64,000 nucleotides of DNA from JACVRN01 sp036389255. Its GTDB lineage: Bacteria; Acidobacteriota; Blastocatellia; Pyrinomonadales; Pyrinomonadaceae. The DNA lies in contig DASVQI010000004.1 of the NCBI GenBank assembly GCA_036389255.1, forward strand, positions 1 through 64,000, read 5' to 3'. Below are positions 35,660-44,899 of this stretch, piece by piece. Position 1 is the first letter of the stretch, and each line of letters opens with the position of its first letter. The notes under the pieces were generated by a model, which worked only from the letters and a program-made list of their open reading frames with translations, had not been told where the DNA came from and did not search any database. Both the position numbers and the translations under genes were made by a program.

Positions 35660-35703
35660 TTAACCCGAAGAGGAAAGGGTACGTAAAAGGAGGGCCGTAT
35701 CAG

Positions 35704-36735
35704 ATGTTAAAGGTAGCAGATAGGCAGGCGCGCACCTTACGCGTCATCACGTCTCTTTCACTCATACTTCTATTTTCGGTTGCGGCGAGCGCTTCATGGG
35801 TGAAGCAGCAGTCGGGGACTATGGCATGGCTGCACGCGGCATACTTTCTGGACGCGAAGCGCGGCTGGGTGGCCGGAAGCAACGGCACTTTGCTTGAGAC
35901 TACGAACGGCGGAGAGACTTGGGGCGCTGCGCCGCGTCGTCCCACGGAAGATACTATTCGGGACATCTACTTCGCGGATGAAAAGAACGGCTGGATAGTC
36001 TGCGAGCGGGACATGTACAAGCTGCGCACGAATGACGAGTCGCCCACCTATCTGATGAAGACCGTGGACGGCGGGCGCTCGTGGCAGAGGCTGAATCTGG
36101 CAGCGCCGGACGCGCGGCTGGTGCGGGCCGTCTTCACTGAAGGCGGGCGCGCGTGGGCCTTTGGCGAAGCAGGCGCGCTCTACTCTTCGAGCGACGGAGG
36201 CGCAAGCTGGTCTAGGCGTCCTTCGCCCACTCGCTACCTGCTGCTGGGCGGAACGTTTCTGGACGGCGAGCGCGGGTGGCTGGTGGGCGCTCGCTCCACC
36301 ATCTTGCAGACCTTCGACGGCGGCGAAACGTGGCGGGCCGGGATGGTTGAGACGCGCGACGTGCGCTTTACCAGCGTCTCCTTCGCGGAGCCGCGCATAG
36401 GCTGGGCCGTAGGCTCTATGGGTCGCATCTTCATGACGCTGGACGGTGGCCGCACCTGGCGCGCACAAAACTCTCCGGTGCAGTCCGATTTGACGGACGT
36501 GAAATTCCTAGACGCCTCCGAAGGCTGGGCCGTGGGAGTGGACGGCGTGCTGCTCTACACAAAAAACAGTGGCCTCAAATGGAGTCTTGAGCCGAGCGGC
36601 ACGACACACCCGCTTGAGCGAATAGTCTTCGCCGGACGCGACCACGCTTGGGTCGTGGGCTTCGGCGGCACAATCCTCTCCTACACGCGCACAAGCCAAG
36701 GGCCAAAAGCGCCAGCGCTCAGAAATCAGAAGTAA
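35704..36735 (+). CDS. YCF48/BNR-like beta-propeller secreted protein
   Basis: 343 residues from ATG 35704, with AGGAGG ~10 nt upstream. Signal-type hydrophobic segment (VITSLSLILLFSVAASASW), then six or more repeats of the form GWAVG...G.I..T.DGG.TW (for example WVAGSNGTLLETTNGGETW and WAVGSMGRIFMTLDGGRTW). This is the YCF48/HCF136-type propeller. Such proteins are common in exosortase-linked EPS loci, where they probably act as periplasmic assembly or binding factors. It is the last gene of the EPS locus in this window. Confidence 0.88.
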   Translation: MLKVADRQARTLRVITSLSLILLFSVAASASWVKQQSGTMAWLHAAYFLDAKRGWVAGSNGTLLETTNGGETWGAAPRRPTEDTIRDIYFADEKNGWIVCERDMYKLRTNDESPTYLMKTVDGGRSWQRLNLAAPDARLVRAVFTEGGRAWAFGEAGALYSSSDGGASWSRRPSPTRYLLLGGTFLDGERGWLVGARSTILQTFDGGETWRAGMVETRDVRFTSVSFAEPRIGWAVGSMGRIFMTLDGGRTWRAQNSPVQSDLTDVKFLDASEGWAVGVDGVLLYTKNSGLKWSLEPSGTTHPLERIVFAGRDHAWVVGFGGTILSYTRTSQGPKAPALRNQK

Positions 36736-36740
36736 AAGCT

Positions 36741-36971
36741 AATCTGAACAACTGAAGTTGGAATCTGTACACGCAGATGTGGCGTCTGAACAGATGCACG
36801 CGGCGTCTGCACAACTGTACGCCTCATCTGTACGACTGTATTTGTCGTCTGTACAGCCGTGCTTGGCGTCTGAACAACTGAAGTTGGAATCTGTACAGGC
36901 GCGCACGGCGTCTGAACACCTACGGACAGCATCTGCACAACTGCGCGTCGCGTCTGTACGACTGCGCAGCA
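36741..36971. repeat. Eleven-unit array of degenerate 21-bp tandem repeats
   Basis: Units begin at 36741 and every 21 nt afterwards (36762, 36783, 36804, 36825, 36846, 36867, 36888, 36909, 36930, 36951). The core [AG]TCTGNAC is present in all units, often followed by AACTG or GACTG. Unit 7 and unit 1 share TCTGAACAACTGAAGTTGG. The array lies between convergent genes. Because 21 is a multiple of three, several frames stay open and encode heptad-like peptides. There are no unique spacers, so it is not CRISPR. Confidence 0.9.
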
Positions 36972-37052
36972 AACGTTTGGTGTAAAAACGGCTTCTCTAG
37001 CCCTGCGCGTGTAATGTTTTCATGCAGATTTTGGTGATGCGGCTGGAAAACC

Positions 37053-37148
37053 TCACCGCAGAGACGCGGAGAGACGCAAGAGAGGGCGCAGAGAAAAGCA
37101 TTCAACTCTCTGCGCTTTCCTCCGCGCCTCTCTGCGTCTCTGCGGTGA
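37053..37148. repeat. CCGCAGAGACGCGG palindromic repeat, copy 1 (left of lysS)
   Basis: Terminal 15-bp perfect arms TCACCGCAGAGACGC / GCGTCTCTGCGGTGA with further imperfect pairing inside (CGCAGAG / CTCTGCG). It lies 45 nt beyond the 3' end of lysS. No transposase or target duplication is seen. Confidence 0.85.
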
Positions 37149-37193
37149 ATCTCAATTCAAGGAAGCACTCAACCTTAGAACCTGCGGCCAATT

Positions 37194-39026
37194 TTACTTA
37201 TCTTCCCGCGCCGCTTCTTCATCCTCGCGCGCCTTGCGCTCGGGGCGCATGTGCGGGAAGAGAATCACCTCGCGTATGGTGTGCTTGTTGGTGAGAATCA
37301 TGGTGAGGCGGTCAATGCCTATGCCTATCCCGGCAGCAGGCGGCATCCCGTAAGAGAGCGCCCGTATGTAGTCCTCATCCAGCACCATTGCCTCCTCGTC
37401 GCCCCGCTCACGCTGTTCCATCTGCTCAAGGAAACGCTCGCGCTGCTCCACCGGGTCATTCAACTCCGAGAAGCCGTTGGCTATCTCCATGCCATTGATG
37501 AAAAGCTCGAAGCGCTCGGCAACGGTAGGGTCAACGGGTGAAGCCTTTGAAAGAGGCGAGACGGGTTTAGGGAAGTCCATGATGAAAGTCGGTTGATACA
37601 GCGAAGGCTCCACAACCATCTCGAAGATTTCCGCTATGTCCTGACCCGCCTGTATTCCGTCTTCCGCCAGCACTCCGGCTGCGTGCTCCGCTTCAGCCTC
37701 TTCTTCTGCGCGGCTCCAATACTCCTCCATAGTGGAAGCGTTGGTTTCGAATCCGTCCTGTTCGTCGCCGGAGCTTTGCGCAGAGGAGTTGTCGGCCGAC
37801 GCCTGTCTGAGAAAGAGCACTAGCGCGTGCGCGTTGACCGGGTCGCTCAGCCATTCCTCCGAAACCTCAAGGCTCAGCAACTCAACGTAGGGCAATTGCG
37901 CCCACGCCTCTACAATCGCCTGCTTCATAGAGAGACGCGCAAAGGGGGCCGTGAACTCAAGCTCTCCGGAAGCGTGCCTCACGAACCTGTTCCCGTAGAC
38001 CTTCTCCACGACCGTTTGCAGCATCTCTTCGCAGAAGTCCATCATGCCGTTTACGTCCATGTAGGCGCAGTAGAATTCGAGCATCGTGAACTCCGGGTTC
38101 CAGCGATACCCTATGCCTTCGTTGCGGAAGTTGCGGTTAAGCTCGTAAACCTTCTCGAAGCCGCCGACGAGCAGGCGCTTCAGATACAGCTCCGGCGCTA
38201 TGCGCGCGTAGAGGTCTATATCGAGCGCGTTGTGATGAGTCTTGAACGGCTTGGCGGCTGCGCCGGTGGCGAGCGGGGTGAGCATGGGCGTCTCGACTTC
38301 TATGTAGCCGTGGTCGTCCAAAAAGCGGCGCAGCTCGCGTATCACCTTTGAGCGAAGCTCAAAGATTTCGCGGGGCGCCCATTCTCCCTCTTCGCGCTCT
38401 ACCTTGAGGCTCCCGGCTATCAAGTCAGCGTAGCGCTGGCGCTGCCGAATCTCCGGGTCTGTCAGCCCGTGCAGCTTGTCGGGCATGGGCAGAAGCGCCT
38501 TAGAGAGAAACTGCAACTCGCGGACGTGTATCGAAAGCTCGCCCGTTTTTGTGACGAAGAGATAGCCTTCGATGCCTATGAAGTCGCCGTGGTCTAAGAG
38601 GTTGAATAGCTCCCAGCCCTTTCCCTCTTCGTCAATTAAATCGCCCGTGTCGTTGTCAACGGCGCGCACGTCCGTCTTCTTCACGTAAATCTGTAGGCGC
38701 GAGACGCCGTCCGAGAGATGCACGAAGGCGGCTTTGCCCATGACGCGCGGCGGCGTGGCTATGCGCCCGCTCGTGCGAACAGAGATGGTGTTCAGCTCTC
38801 TGTTGACGCGCTCCAACTCTTCGGGCGCGGGGCGTGCGCCTTCCGGCGTTTGCGGCTCCCTCTCTTTGAATTTGGCGGCGATGGCCGTGACGGTATCTTC
38901 CGTGCCGGTTTCGCGGCTGCGCTCGAACTTGTTCGGATAGACGTTGCCGACGATGTCGCGTATGGCTTCGAGGTGCTCGCGCCGCGCTCGCGTCTGGTCG
39001 TTCTCTTCTATGAAAGGGCTGGTCAC
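37194..39026 (-). CDS. lysS: Lysine--tRNA ligase, class II, with an acidic insertion
   Basis: 610 residues from a GTG at 39026; upstream codons to 39101 lack a start context. OB-fold anticodon domain ~85-200 (SGRIATPPRVMGKAAFVHLSDG). Catalytic motifs 2 (FRNEGIGYRWNPEFTMLEFY) and 3 (GIGIGIDRLTMILT) are intact, with GFSELNDP typical of LysRS. The protein is ~100 residues longer than E. coli LysS. About 55 of these form an acidic, low-complexity insertion near residues 408-462 (SSAQSSGDEQDGFETN, RAEEEAEAEHAAG) between motifs 2 and 3. Cytoplasmic, charges tRNA-Lys. Flanked on both sides by related palindromic repeats. Confidence 0.95.
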   Translation of the reverse strand: MTSPFIEENDQTRARREHLEAIRDIVGNVYPNKFERSRETGTEDTVTAIAAKFKEREPQTPEGARPAPEELERVNRELNTISVRTSGRIATPPRVMGKAAFVHLSDGVSRLQIYVKKTDVRAVDNDTGDLIDEEGKGWELFNLLDHGDFIGIEGYLFVTKTGELSIHVRELQFLSKALLPMPDKLHGLTDPEIRQRQRYADLIAGSLKVEREEGEWAPREIFELRSKVIRELRRFLDDHGYIEVETPMLTPLATGAAAKPFKTHHNALDIDLYARIAPELYLKRLLVGGFEKVYELNRNFRNEGIGYRWNPEFTMLEFYCAYMDVNGMMDFCEEMLQTVVEKVYGNRFVRHASGELEFTAPFARLSMKQAIVEAWAQLPYVELLSLEVSEEWLSDPVNAHALVLFLRQASADNSSAQSSGDEQDGFETNASTMEEYWSRAEEEAEAEHAAGVLAEDGIQAGQDIAEIFEMVVEPSLYQPTFIMDFPKPVSPLSKASPVDPTVAERFELFINGMEIANGFSELNDPVEQRERFLEQMEQRERGDEEAMVLDEDYIRALSYGMPPAAGIGIGIDRLTMILTNKHTIREVILFPHMRPERKAREDEEAAREDK

Positions 39027-39063
39027 TTTGTGTCTCTTTCTCCGGCGGATAGGGAAAGCGCTG

Positions 39064-39092
39064 ATTATAATGAAGCAAGTAGTGCGCAGCAA
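39064..39092 (-). promoter_or_regulatory. Candidate promoter of lysS
   Basis: Minus-strand TTGCTG (39092-39087), 17-nt spacer, TATAAT (39069-39064). It lies ~38 nt upstream of the GTG start. The -10 is perfect and the -35 half-consensus. Confidence 0.5.
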
Positions 39093-39149
39093 ATCAGCCA
39101 ACTACAGTTCGGAGTCCGGCGTCTAGAGGGTAGTGTCCTGATTTGAAAA

Positions 39150-39249
39150 CTCTCTGCGCTAATCTCTGCGTCTCTCTGCGCCTCGGCGGTGAATAAAGGT
39201 TAAAGAGATTCACCGCAGAGACGCGGAGGAACGCAGAGGGGGCGCTGAG
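39150..39249. repeat. CCGCAGAGACGCGG palindromic repeat, copy 2 (right of lysS)
   Basis: Same sequence family as 37053-37148 (TCACCGCAGAGACGCGGAG shared), but the arms are arranged inside-out: GGCGGTGAA, a 15-nt spacer, then TTCACCGCAGAG. It lies between lysS and the + strand adenylyltransferase gene. Confidence 0.82.
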
Positions 39250-39320
39250 AATCGGATTTTAGGATACTGCTCTCCAGACTCCAGACTTTTATGAATCCGT
39301 GTTAGAGTTTCAGTATCCAG

Positions 39321-39794
39321 ATGAGCGGAAAAATTCTCTCCGAGGAAGAGCTGGTCAAGGAGCGCGAGCGGCTGCGCGGGATGGGCAAGCGGCTGGTCTT
39401 TACCAACGGCTGCTTCGACATACTGCACGTGGGCCACGTGCGCTACCTACAGTCGGCGCGCGAAGCCGGAGACGCGCTGGCGGTGGCGATTAACTCGGAC
39501 GCTTTCGTGCGGGAGCTTAAGGGAGACGGGCGGCCAATCGTGCCGGAAGCCGAGCGGGCAGAGATGCTGGCGGCTCTGGCTGCTGTAGATTACGTGACGG
39601 TCTTCGATGCGATTAGCCCGCGCGCTCTCATCGCAAAGCTTTTGCCCGATGTGCTGGTCAAGGGCGGCGATTACTCTCTGGACGAGATTCACGGGCGCGA
39701 AGAGGTTGAAGCGGCGGGAGGCCGCGTCCTCGCGCTTCCATTCGTAGAAGGCGCTTCTACGACAAACATCATAGAAAAAGTGAGAGGAGATTGA
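39321..39794 (+). CDS. rfaE2: D-glycero-beta-D-manno-heptose 1-phosphate adenylyltransferase
   Basis: 157 residues, the stand-alone C-terminal half of HldE. Nucleotidyltransferase motifs FTNGCFDILHVGHVRYL (HxGH) and the late VEGASTTNIIEKV. LVKGGDYSLDEIHGRE is typical of this subgroup. It makes ADP-heptose from heptose 1-phosphate for the LPS inner core or another heptose glycan. Its stop codon lies inside the 17-bp palindromic terminator at 39786-39820. Confidence 0.9.
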   Translation: MSGKILSEEELVKERERLRGMGKRLVFTNGCFDILHVGHVRYLQSAREAGDALAVAINSDAFVRELKGDGRPIVPEAERAEMLAALAAVDYVTVFDAISPRALIAKLLPDVLVKGGDYSLDEIHGREEVEAAGGRVLALPFVEGASTTNIIEKVRGD

Positions 39795-39823
39795 TTCATT
39801 GATTCAATGAATCAATCTCCTTT
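39786..39823 (+). terminator. 17-bp perfect palindromic terminator overlapping the rfaE2 stop codon
   Basis: Arms GGAGATTGATTCATTGA (39786-39802) and TCAATGAATCAATCTCC (39804-39820) separated by one base, then TTT. Direct GATTCATT repeats make up the arms. It ends 12 nt before the mfd ATG. Confidence 0.7.
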
Positions 39824-39834
39824 GCATCGCATTT

Positions 39835-42800
39835 ATGAGTAGCACGGTTCAAGCAACATCGGTTGTGCAGAGCGCGCTCAGGCGCGTGACGCAGAGCGAG
39901 CCCTACAGGCGCGTCGCGGAAGAGATTGCGCGTGGCTCTCGCGTAGTCTCCGTCAGTGGTCTTGTGTCCGGGCCGGCGCGCGCGCTTGCCCTGTCCGCCT
40001 TGCAGCGCGAGAGCGGCAAGTGCTTTGCCGTGGTGACCGCAGGCAACCGCGACCTTGAAGCATGGGAACGTGACCTTCGCTTCTGGTACTGCGCGCTGCG
40101 CGGCGTGCAGGATTGCGACGACGCTGTTCTAGTGCTGCCCGCGTCCGAGAGCGACCCCTACGCGGGTGCTTCGCCGCACCCTGAGACGCTTGAGCGCCGC
40201 GCCCTTTCGCTCTGGCGGCTGGCTCGCGGCGGGCGAGACTTTCTGCTTCTAACCGCGCGCGGGATGGCGCGCAGGACGCTTCCGCCGGAAGAGCTTAAGG
40301 AGGCGGGCGCGCTGCTTCGTCGTGACGAGGATTATTCGCCTGATGAGTTGGTGGAGAAACTCATAGCGGCTGGCTACGTGAGGGAAGACCCGGTGGGCGC
40401 GGTCGGTGAGTTTTCGACTCGCGGCGGAATCCTAGACGTGTGGTCGCCGGGCAAAGACGCTCCCGTCCGCGTAGAGTTCTTCGGTGACACGGTGGATTCA
40501 ATACGCGAGTTCGACCCCGAGACGCAGCTTTCCATACGGCCTCTTCAGGAGGTGGAGATTGCGCCCATGCGCGAGCTTGCGGTGGCGAGCGGGGATTTCC
40601 GCCTGTGGGCCGAGCGGGCGCGCGCTCACTGGAGCGACGAGAGGTTCGAGCGTGCGATTCGTGACCGCACGGCTTACGCAGATGAAGGCGAGACGTTTCC
40701 CGGCTGGGAATGGCTCATGCCGCTTGTCTATCCGAGGCGCGGGAGCCTCTTCGATTATCTGAAAGACGCCGTGCTCATCATAGAAGAGCCCGCCGGAATC
40801 GAATCTCATCTTGCCGGGGTGTTCGAGACGCTAAGCACTCGCTTCGCGGAAACGGAGAGCGCGGACGAGCTGGGCCTGCCGCCCGAAGAGTATTACATGA
40901 CCGCGGAAGAGATTCGCGCGCGGCTTGAGCCCGTGCAGCGCGTGGAATTGCGAACGCTCGGGAGAGCGGCTGCCGTGCTGGATCAGGAGATAGCGCTTGA
41001 GGCCGAGCAGCCGGAGATTCAGATTGGACGCGCTCGCAAAGCCGCCCAGCCGCTCTTTCTCTTTCCGGCTGTCGAATCCGCTACGGAAGTTGAATGGCGA
41101 GCCCAGAGCGTGCGCCGTTATCACGGCCGCATAAACGAGCTGGCCGACGACGTGCTGCGTGCCCGCGCGGAGAGAGATGCTCTGACGCTCTTCGTCATGC
41201 CTTCCTTGGGAACCGCCGAGCGAGTGGCGGAAATCCTGAGCGATTACAACGTGCAGGCGCGCGTCAGCTTGAGCAGCGACACGGGGCTCGATGTCGAATC
41301 CATGCAGGCGGGCGCGATTGTCACAGTCGGCCGTCCTTCGGGCGGTTTCGCGCTGCCGGATGCGCGGCTAATCATTCACGTAGAGAGCGACCTCTTTGAC
41401 GAGGCGAACGAGACACAGCTTGAGCGGCGGGCTCCGGGCACGACCGCGACCGCGTCCAAGCGTAAGAAGTCAAAGACGGCCGCTTTCATCTCGGACTTCC
41501 GAGACCTCAAGACCGGCGACTACGTTGTTCACATAGACCACGGCATAGCACGCTTCGGCGGCTTGCAGAAGCTAGACCTGGGAGCGGGCCGCACCTCCGA
41601 GTTCATGCTGCTCTATTACGCGGAGGACGCGAAGCTCTACGTGCCCGTAGAGCGCCTTGACCTCGTTCAAAGATATTCCAGCGCGGAGGCGCGCGAGCCG
41701 CAGCTTGACCGCTTGGGCGGCCTCGGCTGGCAGAAGACAAAGGCGAAGGCCAAGCGAGCCATGCGCGACATGGCGGACGAGCTTCTGCGTCTTTACGCGG
41801 AACGAAAGCTCGTGAGCGGCTACGCTTACTCTACAGACAGCCCTTGGCAGAGAGAGTTCGAAGAGGGCTTTGAATACGTCCTGACGCCCGATCAGGAGAC
41901 GGCCATCGAAGACGTGAAGCACGACATGGAAGAGGCCACTCCCATGGACAGGCTGCTCTGCGGCGACGTAGGCTACGGGAAGACGGAGGTCGCCATGCGC
42001 GCGGCCTTCAAGTCGGTGATGGAATCGAAGCAGGTGGCCGTCCTGACGCCTACCACAGTGCTGGCCTACCAGCACTTTGAAACCTTCCGTGCGCGCTTCG
42101 CAGCCTTTCCCGTCAAGGTCGAGCTAATCTCTCGCTTCCGCTCTACCAAAGAGCAGAAGGAGATAGTCAAGCGCGTCGAAGCGGGCGAGATAGACATAAT
42201 CATAGGCACGCACCGGCTGCTCTCCAAGGACGTGCGCTTTCGTGAGCTGGGGCTTGTCGTGGTGGACGAGGAGCAGCGCTTCGGCGTGGCTCATAAAGAG
42301 CGCCTGAAACAGTTGAAGAAGCGCGTGGACGTGCTGACGCTCTCGGCGACGCCGATTCCGCGCACGCTCAACATGTCTCTGATGGGCCTGCGCGACATGT
42401 CCGTGATTGAGACTCCGCCCAGAGATAGGCTGGCCATTCAGACACAGGTGGTTCAGTTTTCGGAATCCGTCATCAAATCCGCAATCGAATTAGAGCTTGC
42501 GCGTGCCGGGCAGGTCTTCTTCATACACAACCGCGTCGAGTCCATAGAGACGATTGCGGCGCTCGTCCAGCGACTTGTGCCGCAGGCGCGCGTGACCCTC
42601 GCGCACGGGCAGATGAACGAGAAAGAGATGGAGCAGGTGATGCTCGATTTCGTTGATTATAAATATGATGTTCTGGTTGCGACCACCATCATAGAGAACG
42701 GAATAGACATCCCACGCGCCAACACAATCATCATAAACCGGGCCGACAATTACGGTTTGGCGCAGCTTTACCAGTTGCGCGGGCGCGTCGGGCGCTCTAA

Positions 42801-43503
42801 TCGCCGCGCCTACGCCTACTTGCTCATTCCCTCGGAACAGGTTCTGACGCCGATTGCGCGCCGCCGCCTCGCGGCCATACGCGAATTTTCGGACTTGGGC
42901 GCGGGCTTTCGCATAGCGGCGCTCGATTTGGAATTGAGAGGCGCAGGGAATCTTCTTGGCGGCGAGCAGTCGGGCCACATGGACGCGCTCGGCTTTGATC
43001 TTTACACGCAGATGCTCGAGCGCACCGTGTCGGAACTCAGGGGCGAGGCCGTTGAGGACGAGACGAGCGTCTCAATCAACTTGGGCGTCAACGTTGCCAT
43101 CCCGGAAGACTACATCTCGGACATGGGGCAGCGACTGAGAACCTACAAGCGAGTCTCAAGCGCCCGCGACGAAGAGACGCTTCGCGCCATACGCGCCGAG
43201 ACGGAAGACCGCTACGGGCGGCTTCCGCAGGAGGTGGAAAGGCTCTTCGATTACGCGCGCCTTCGTCTTGTGGCCGAAAGCATGGGCGTGGCTTCGGTTG
43301 ACAGGGCTCAGGGCGGCATCAGCATCAAATTGTCTGAAAAGGCGCGTGTCGCGCCCGAAAAGCTGATGGAGCTAGTGAGCGTGCGCGAGGGCGCGAGCTT
43401 CGCTCCCACGGGCGTTTTGAGGCTGCGGCTGGATGAAAAAGAGCAGGACGAGGTGCTGGAAACCGCTCGTGGCGTGTTGCTCGAAATACGTGCTACGGAT
43501 TAG
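39835..43503 (+). CDS. mfd: Transcription-repair coupling factor
   Basis: 1222 residues. UvrB-homology N terminus (residues ~1-330), RNA-polymerase-interacting CarD/RID domain ~550-610 (KTGDYVVHIDHGIARFGGL), RecG-like translocase with Walker A GDVGYGKTEVAMR near 710, DEEQRFG near 810, QLRGRVGRSNRRAYAYLL motif VI, and a C-terminal TRCF domain. It removes stalled RNA polymerase and recruits UvrA to template-strand lesions. Length is normal (~1150-1200). No strong ribosome-binding site. The preceding palindrome likely separates its transcription from rfaE2. Confidence 0.97.
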   Translation: MSSTVQATSVVQSALRRVTQSEPYRRVAEEIARGSRVVSVSGLVSGPARALALSALQRESGKCFAVVTAGNRDLEAWERDLRFWYCALRGVQDCDDAVLVLPASESDPYAGASPHPETLERRALSLWRLARGGRDFLLLTARGMARRTLPPEELKEAGALLRRDEDYSPDELVEKLIAAGYVREDPVGAVGEFSTRGGILDVWSPGKDAPVRVEFFGDTVDSIREFDPETQLSIRPLQEVEIAPMRELAVASGDFRLWAERARAHWSDERFERAIRDRTAYADEGETFPGWEWLMPLVYPRRGSLFDYLKDAVLIIEEPAGIESHLAGVFETLSTRFAETESADELGLPPEEYYMTAEEIRARLEPVQRVELRTLGRAAAVLDQEIALEAEQPEIQIGRARKAAQPLFLFPAVESATEVEWRAQSVRRYHGRINELADDVLRARAERDALTLFVMPSLGTAERVAEILSDYNVQARVSLSSDTGLDVESMQAGAIVTVGRPSGGFALPDARLIIHVESDLFDEANETQLERRAPGTTATASKRKKSKTAAFISDFRDLKTGDYVVHIDHGIARFGGLQKLDLGAGRTSEFMLLYYAEDAKLYVPVERLDLVQRYSSAEAREPQLDRLGGLGWQKTKAKAKRAMRDMADELLRLYAERKLVSGYAYSTDSPWQREFEEGFEYVLTPDQETAIEDVKHDMEEATPMDRLLCGDVGYGKTEVAMRAAFKSVMESKQVAVLTPTTVLAYQHFETFRARFAAFPVKVELISRFRSTKEQKEIVKRVEAGEIDIIIGTHRLLSKDVRFRELGLVVVDEEQRFGVAHKERLKQLKKRVDVLTLSATPIPRTLNMSLMGLRDMSVIETPPRDRLAIQTQVVQFSESVIKSAIELELARAGQVFFIHNRVESIETIAALVQRLVPQARVTLAHGQMNEKEMEQVMLDFVDYKYDVLVATTIIENGIDIPRANTIIINRADNYGLAQLYQLRGRVGRSNRRAYAYLLIPSEQVLTPIARRRLAAIREFSDLGAGFRIAALDLELRGAGNLLGGEQSGHMDALGFDLYTQMLERTVSELRGEAVEDETSVSINLGVNVAIPEDYISDMGQRLRTYKRVSSARDEETLRAIRAETEDRYGRLPQEVERLFDYARLRLVAESMGVASVDRAQGGISIKLSEKARVAPEKLMELVSVREGASFAPTGVLRLRLDEKEQDEVLETARGVLLEIRATD

Positions 43504-43766
43504 AATCAGCGCTCTGGAATTTTAGGGCTCCCAAGAGTCCCTGACCATCAACCGCAAGCGGCTCAAGGCTTTTTGCCGTGACGGCGCTCTCATAAATTAG
43601 GCAATTCTCCCCGGCGAACAGGCGGCGCTCTCTAGAGAAATTCCCAGAGAGAGAGGGGCCGCGCGTCATGGTAGGGAAATAATAGAGACAGAATTTTTTC
43701 GTACGACCGCGAGCCGCACAGGATTTCCCGTGCCGTCCGGGGTCGGATTTAAGGAGTAGAAAAGCT

Positions 43767-44882
43767 GTGAAATCCATCTTTCAAGCATTCGCCGGGGCTG
43801 CGGCAGCCGTCCTGCTCTCGCTCTCAATCGGAGCGGGCGCGGCTCACGCGCAGGAAGGCGAGCCAGTGGTCGTTGACGAGGTCATAGCACAGGTCAACGA
43901 TCAGATAATCACGCTCTCGCAGGTCAAGCGGGAGATGCGCGAGGCCGTGGAATCCATGGTCGCGCAGGGAGCCACCGAACAGCAGGCCACAGAAGAGGTC
44001 AACAAAAGGCGGAACGAGCTGATAGCCAGCCTCATCAACGAGCAGGTTCTTATGCAAAAAGGCAAAGAACTGAACATGACCGATGAGGTGGAGGCCGAAG
44101 TCAACCGCCGAATGCTGATTGTCGCCAAGGAGCAGAACATTCCCACCATGCAGGCTCTGGAAGAGGCCATGCGCGCTGCGGGCGTTGACCCGGCTGTGGT
44201 TCGCGCAAGGCTTCGCTCCGAGACGATGAAGGAGATGGTCTTCAACGACGAGGTAGACCGCAAAATCTTCCTCAGCATCACCTCGGCCGAAGCCGAAAAG
44301 TATTTCAAGGCGCACGCGGACAAGTTTCGCAGGGCCGAGAGCGTGACGCTCTCTGAAATATGGCTCCCGCTCGGCCCCGGAATCAACGAGGCCGACGTGA
44401 AGGCCAAGGCAACTCAGTTGGTCACGCAGGCTCGCGCCGGAGCGAACTTCGGAGAGCTGGCCGCAGCCAACTCCGAGCGCGTGCAGAACGGCCAGAGGAT
44501 AGCCCAGCAGAACAAGGGCAAAGTCGGCTCGTTTCAGGTTCCAGACCTGCGCGCAGACCTTGCCAACGCGATTAAGAACGTTCAGGCGGGCGGCGTCACA
44601 GACCCCATACGCACGAACGAGGGCTACCAAATCCTGCGCGTGGACGAGCGCACGCCCGCCAGCACCGCCTCCGAATATAACGAGATGAAGGTGCGCGAGG
44701 TGATTACCATGGAGCGCCGCGATAAAGAGCGCGGGGATTACATGCAGCGCCTGCGCCGGGAAGCTTACATAAAGATTGCCGACAACTATCGCGCGGCGAT
44801 TGAGCCTATCCTTGGCCTCAACACGCAGCCTCCTGCCTCAGCCGACAAAAGCTCCGGCAAGGACAAGAAGAGCAAGCCTTAA
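43767..44882 (+). CDS. SurA-like periplasmic peptidyl-prolyl isomerase
   Basis: 371 residues from a GTG, with AAGGAG 11 nt upstream. Signal peptide ending AGAAHAQ. SurA N-terminal chaperone domain ~32-170 (VVDEVIAQVNDQIITLSQVKRE). One PpiC/parvulin domain ~180-300 (SEIWLPLGPGINEADVKAKA, GGVTDPIRTNEGYQILRVDER). The second parvulin domain of E. coli SurA is absent. A Lys-rich tail follows. Probable chaperone for outer-membrane protein assembly. It is preceded by 263 nt without a recognisable gene and followed by the 44900 palindrome. Confidence 0.87.
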   Translation: MKSIFQAFAGAAAAVLLSLSIGAGAAHAQEGEPVVVDEVIAQVNDQIITLSQVKREMREAVESMVAQGATEQQATEEVNKRRNELIASLINEQVLMQKGKELNMTDEVEAEVNRRMLIVAKEQNIPTMQALEEAMRAAGVDPAVVRARLRSETMKEMVFNDEVDRKIFLSITSAEAEKYFKAHADKFRRAESVTLSEIWLPLGPGINEADVKAKATQLVTQARAGANFGELAAANSERVQNGQRIAQQNKGKVGSFQVPDLRADLANAIKNVQAGGVTDPIRTNEGYQILRVDERTPASTASEYNEMKVREVITMERRDKERGDYMQRLRREAYIKIADNYRAAIEPILGLNTQPPASADKSSGKDKKSKP

Positions 44883-44899
44883 AGACAGTGACAGGTGAC

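Noticed and set aside
36741..36971. CRISPR array
   Set aside because: Units are contiguous 21-mers without unique spacers and no cas gene is present.
36726..36985. Three overlapping heptad-repeat proteins in the 21-bp array
   Set aside because: The open frames follow from a period divisible by three; no ribosome-binding site or flanking domain supports any of them.
37053..39249. lysS as cargo of a composite transposon
   Set aside because: The flanking repeats are short palindromes in opposite arrangement; no transposase and no target-site duplication.
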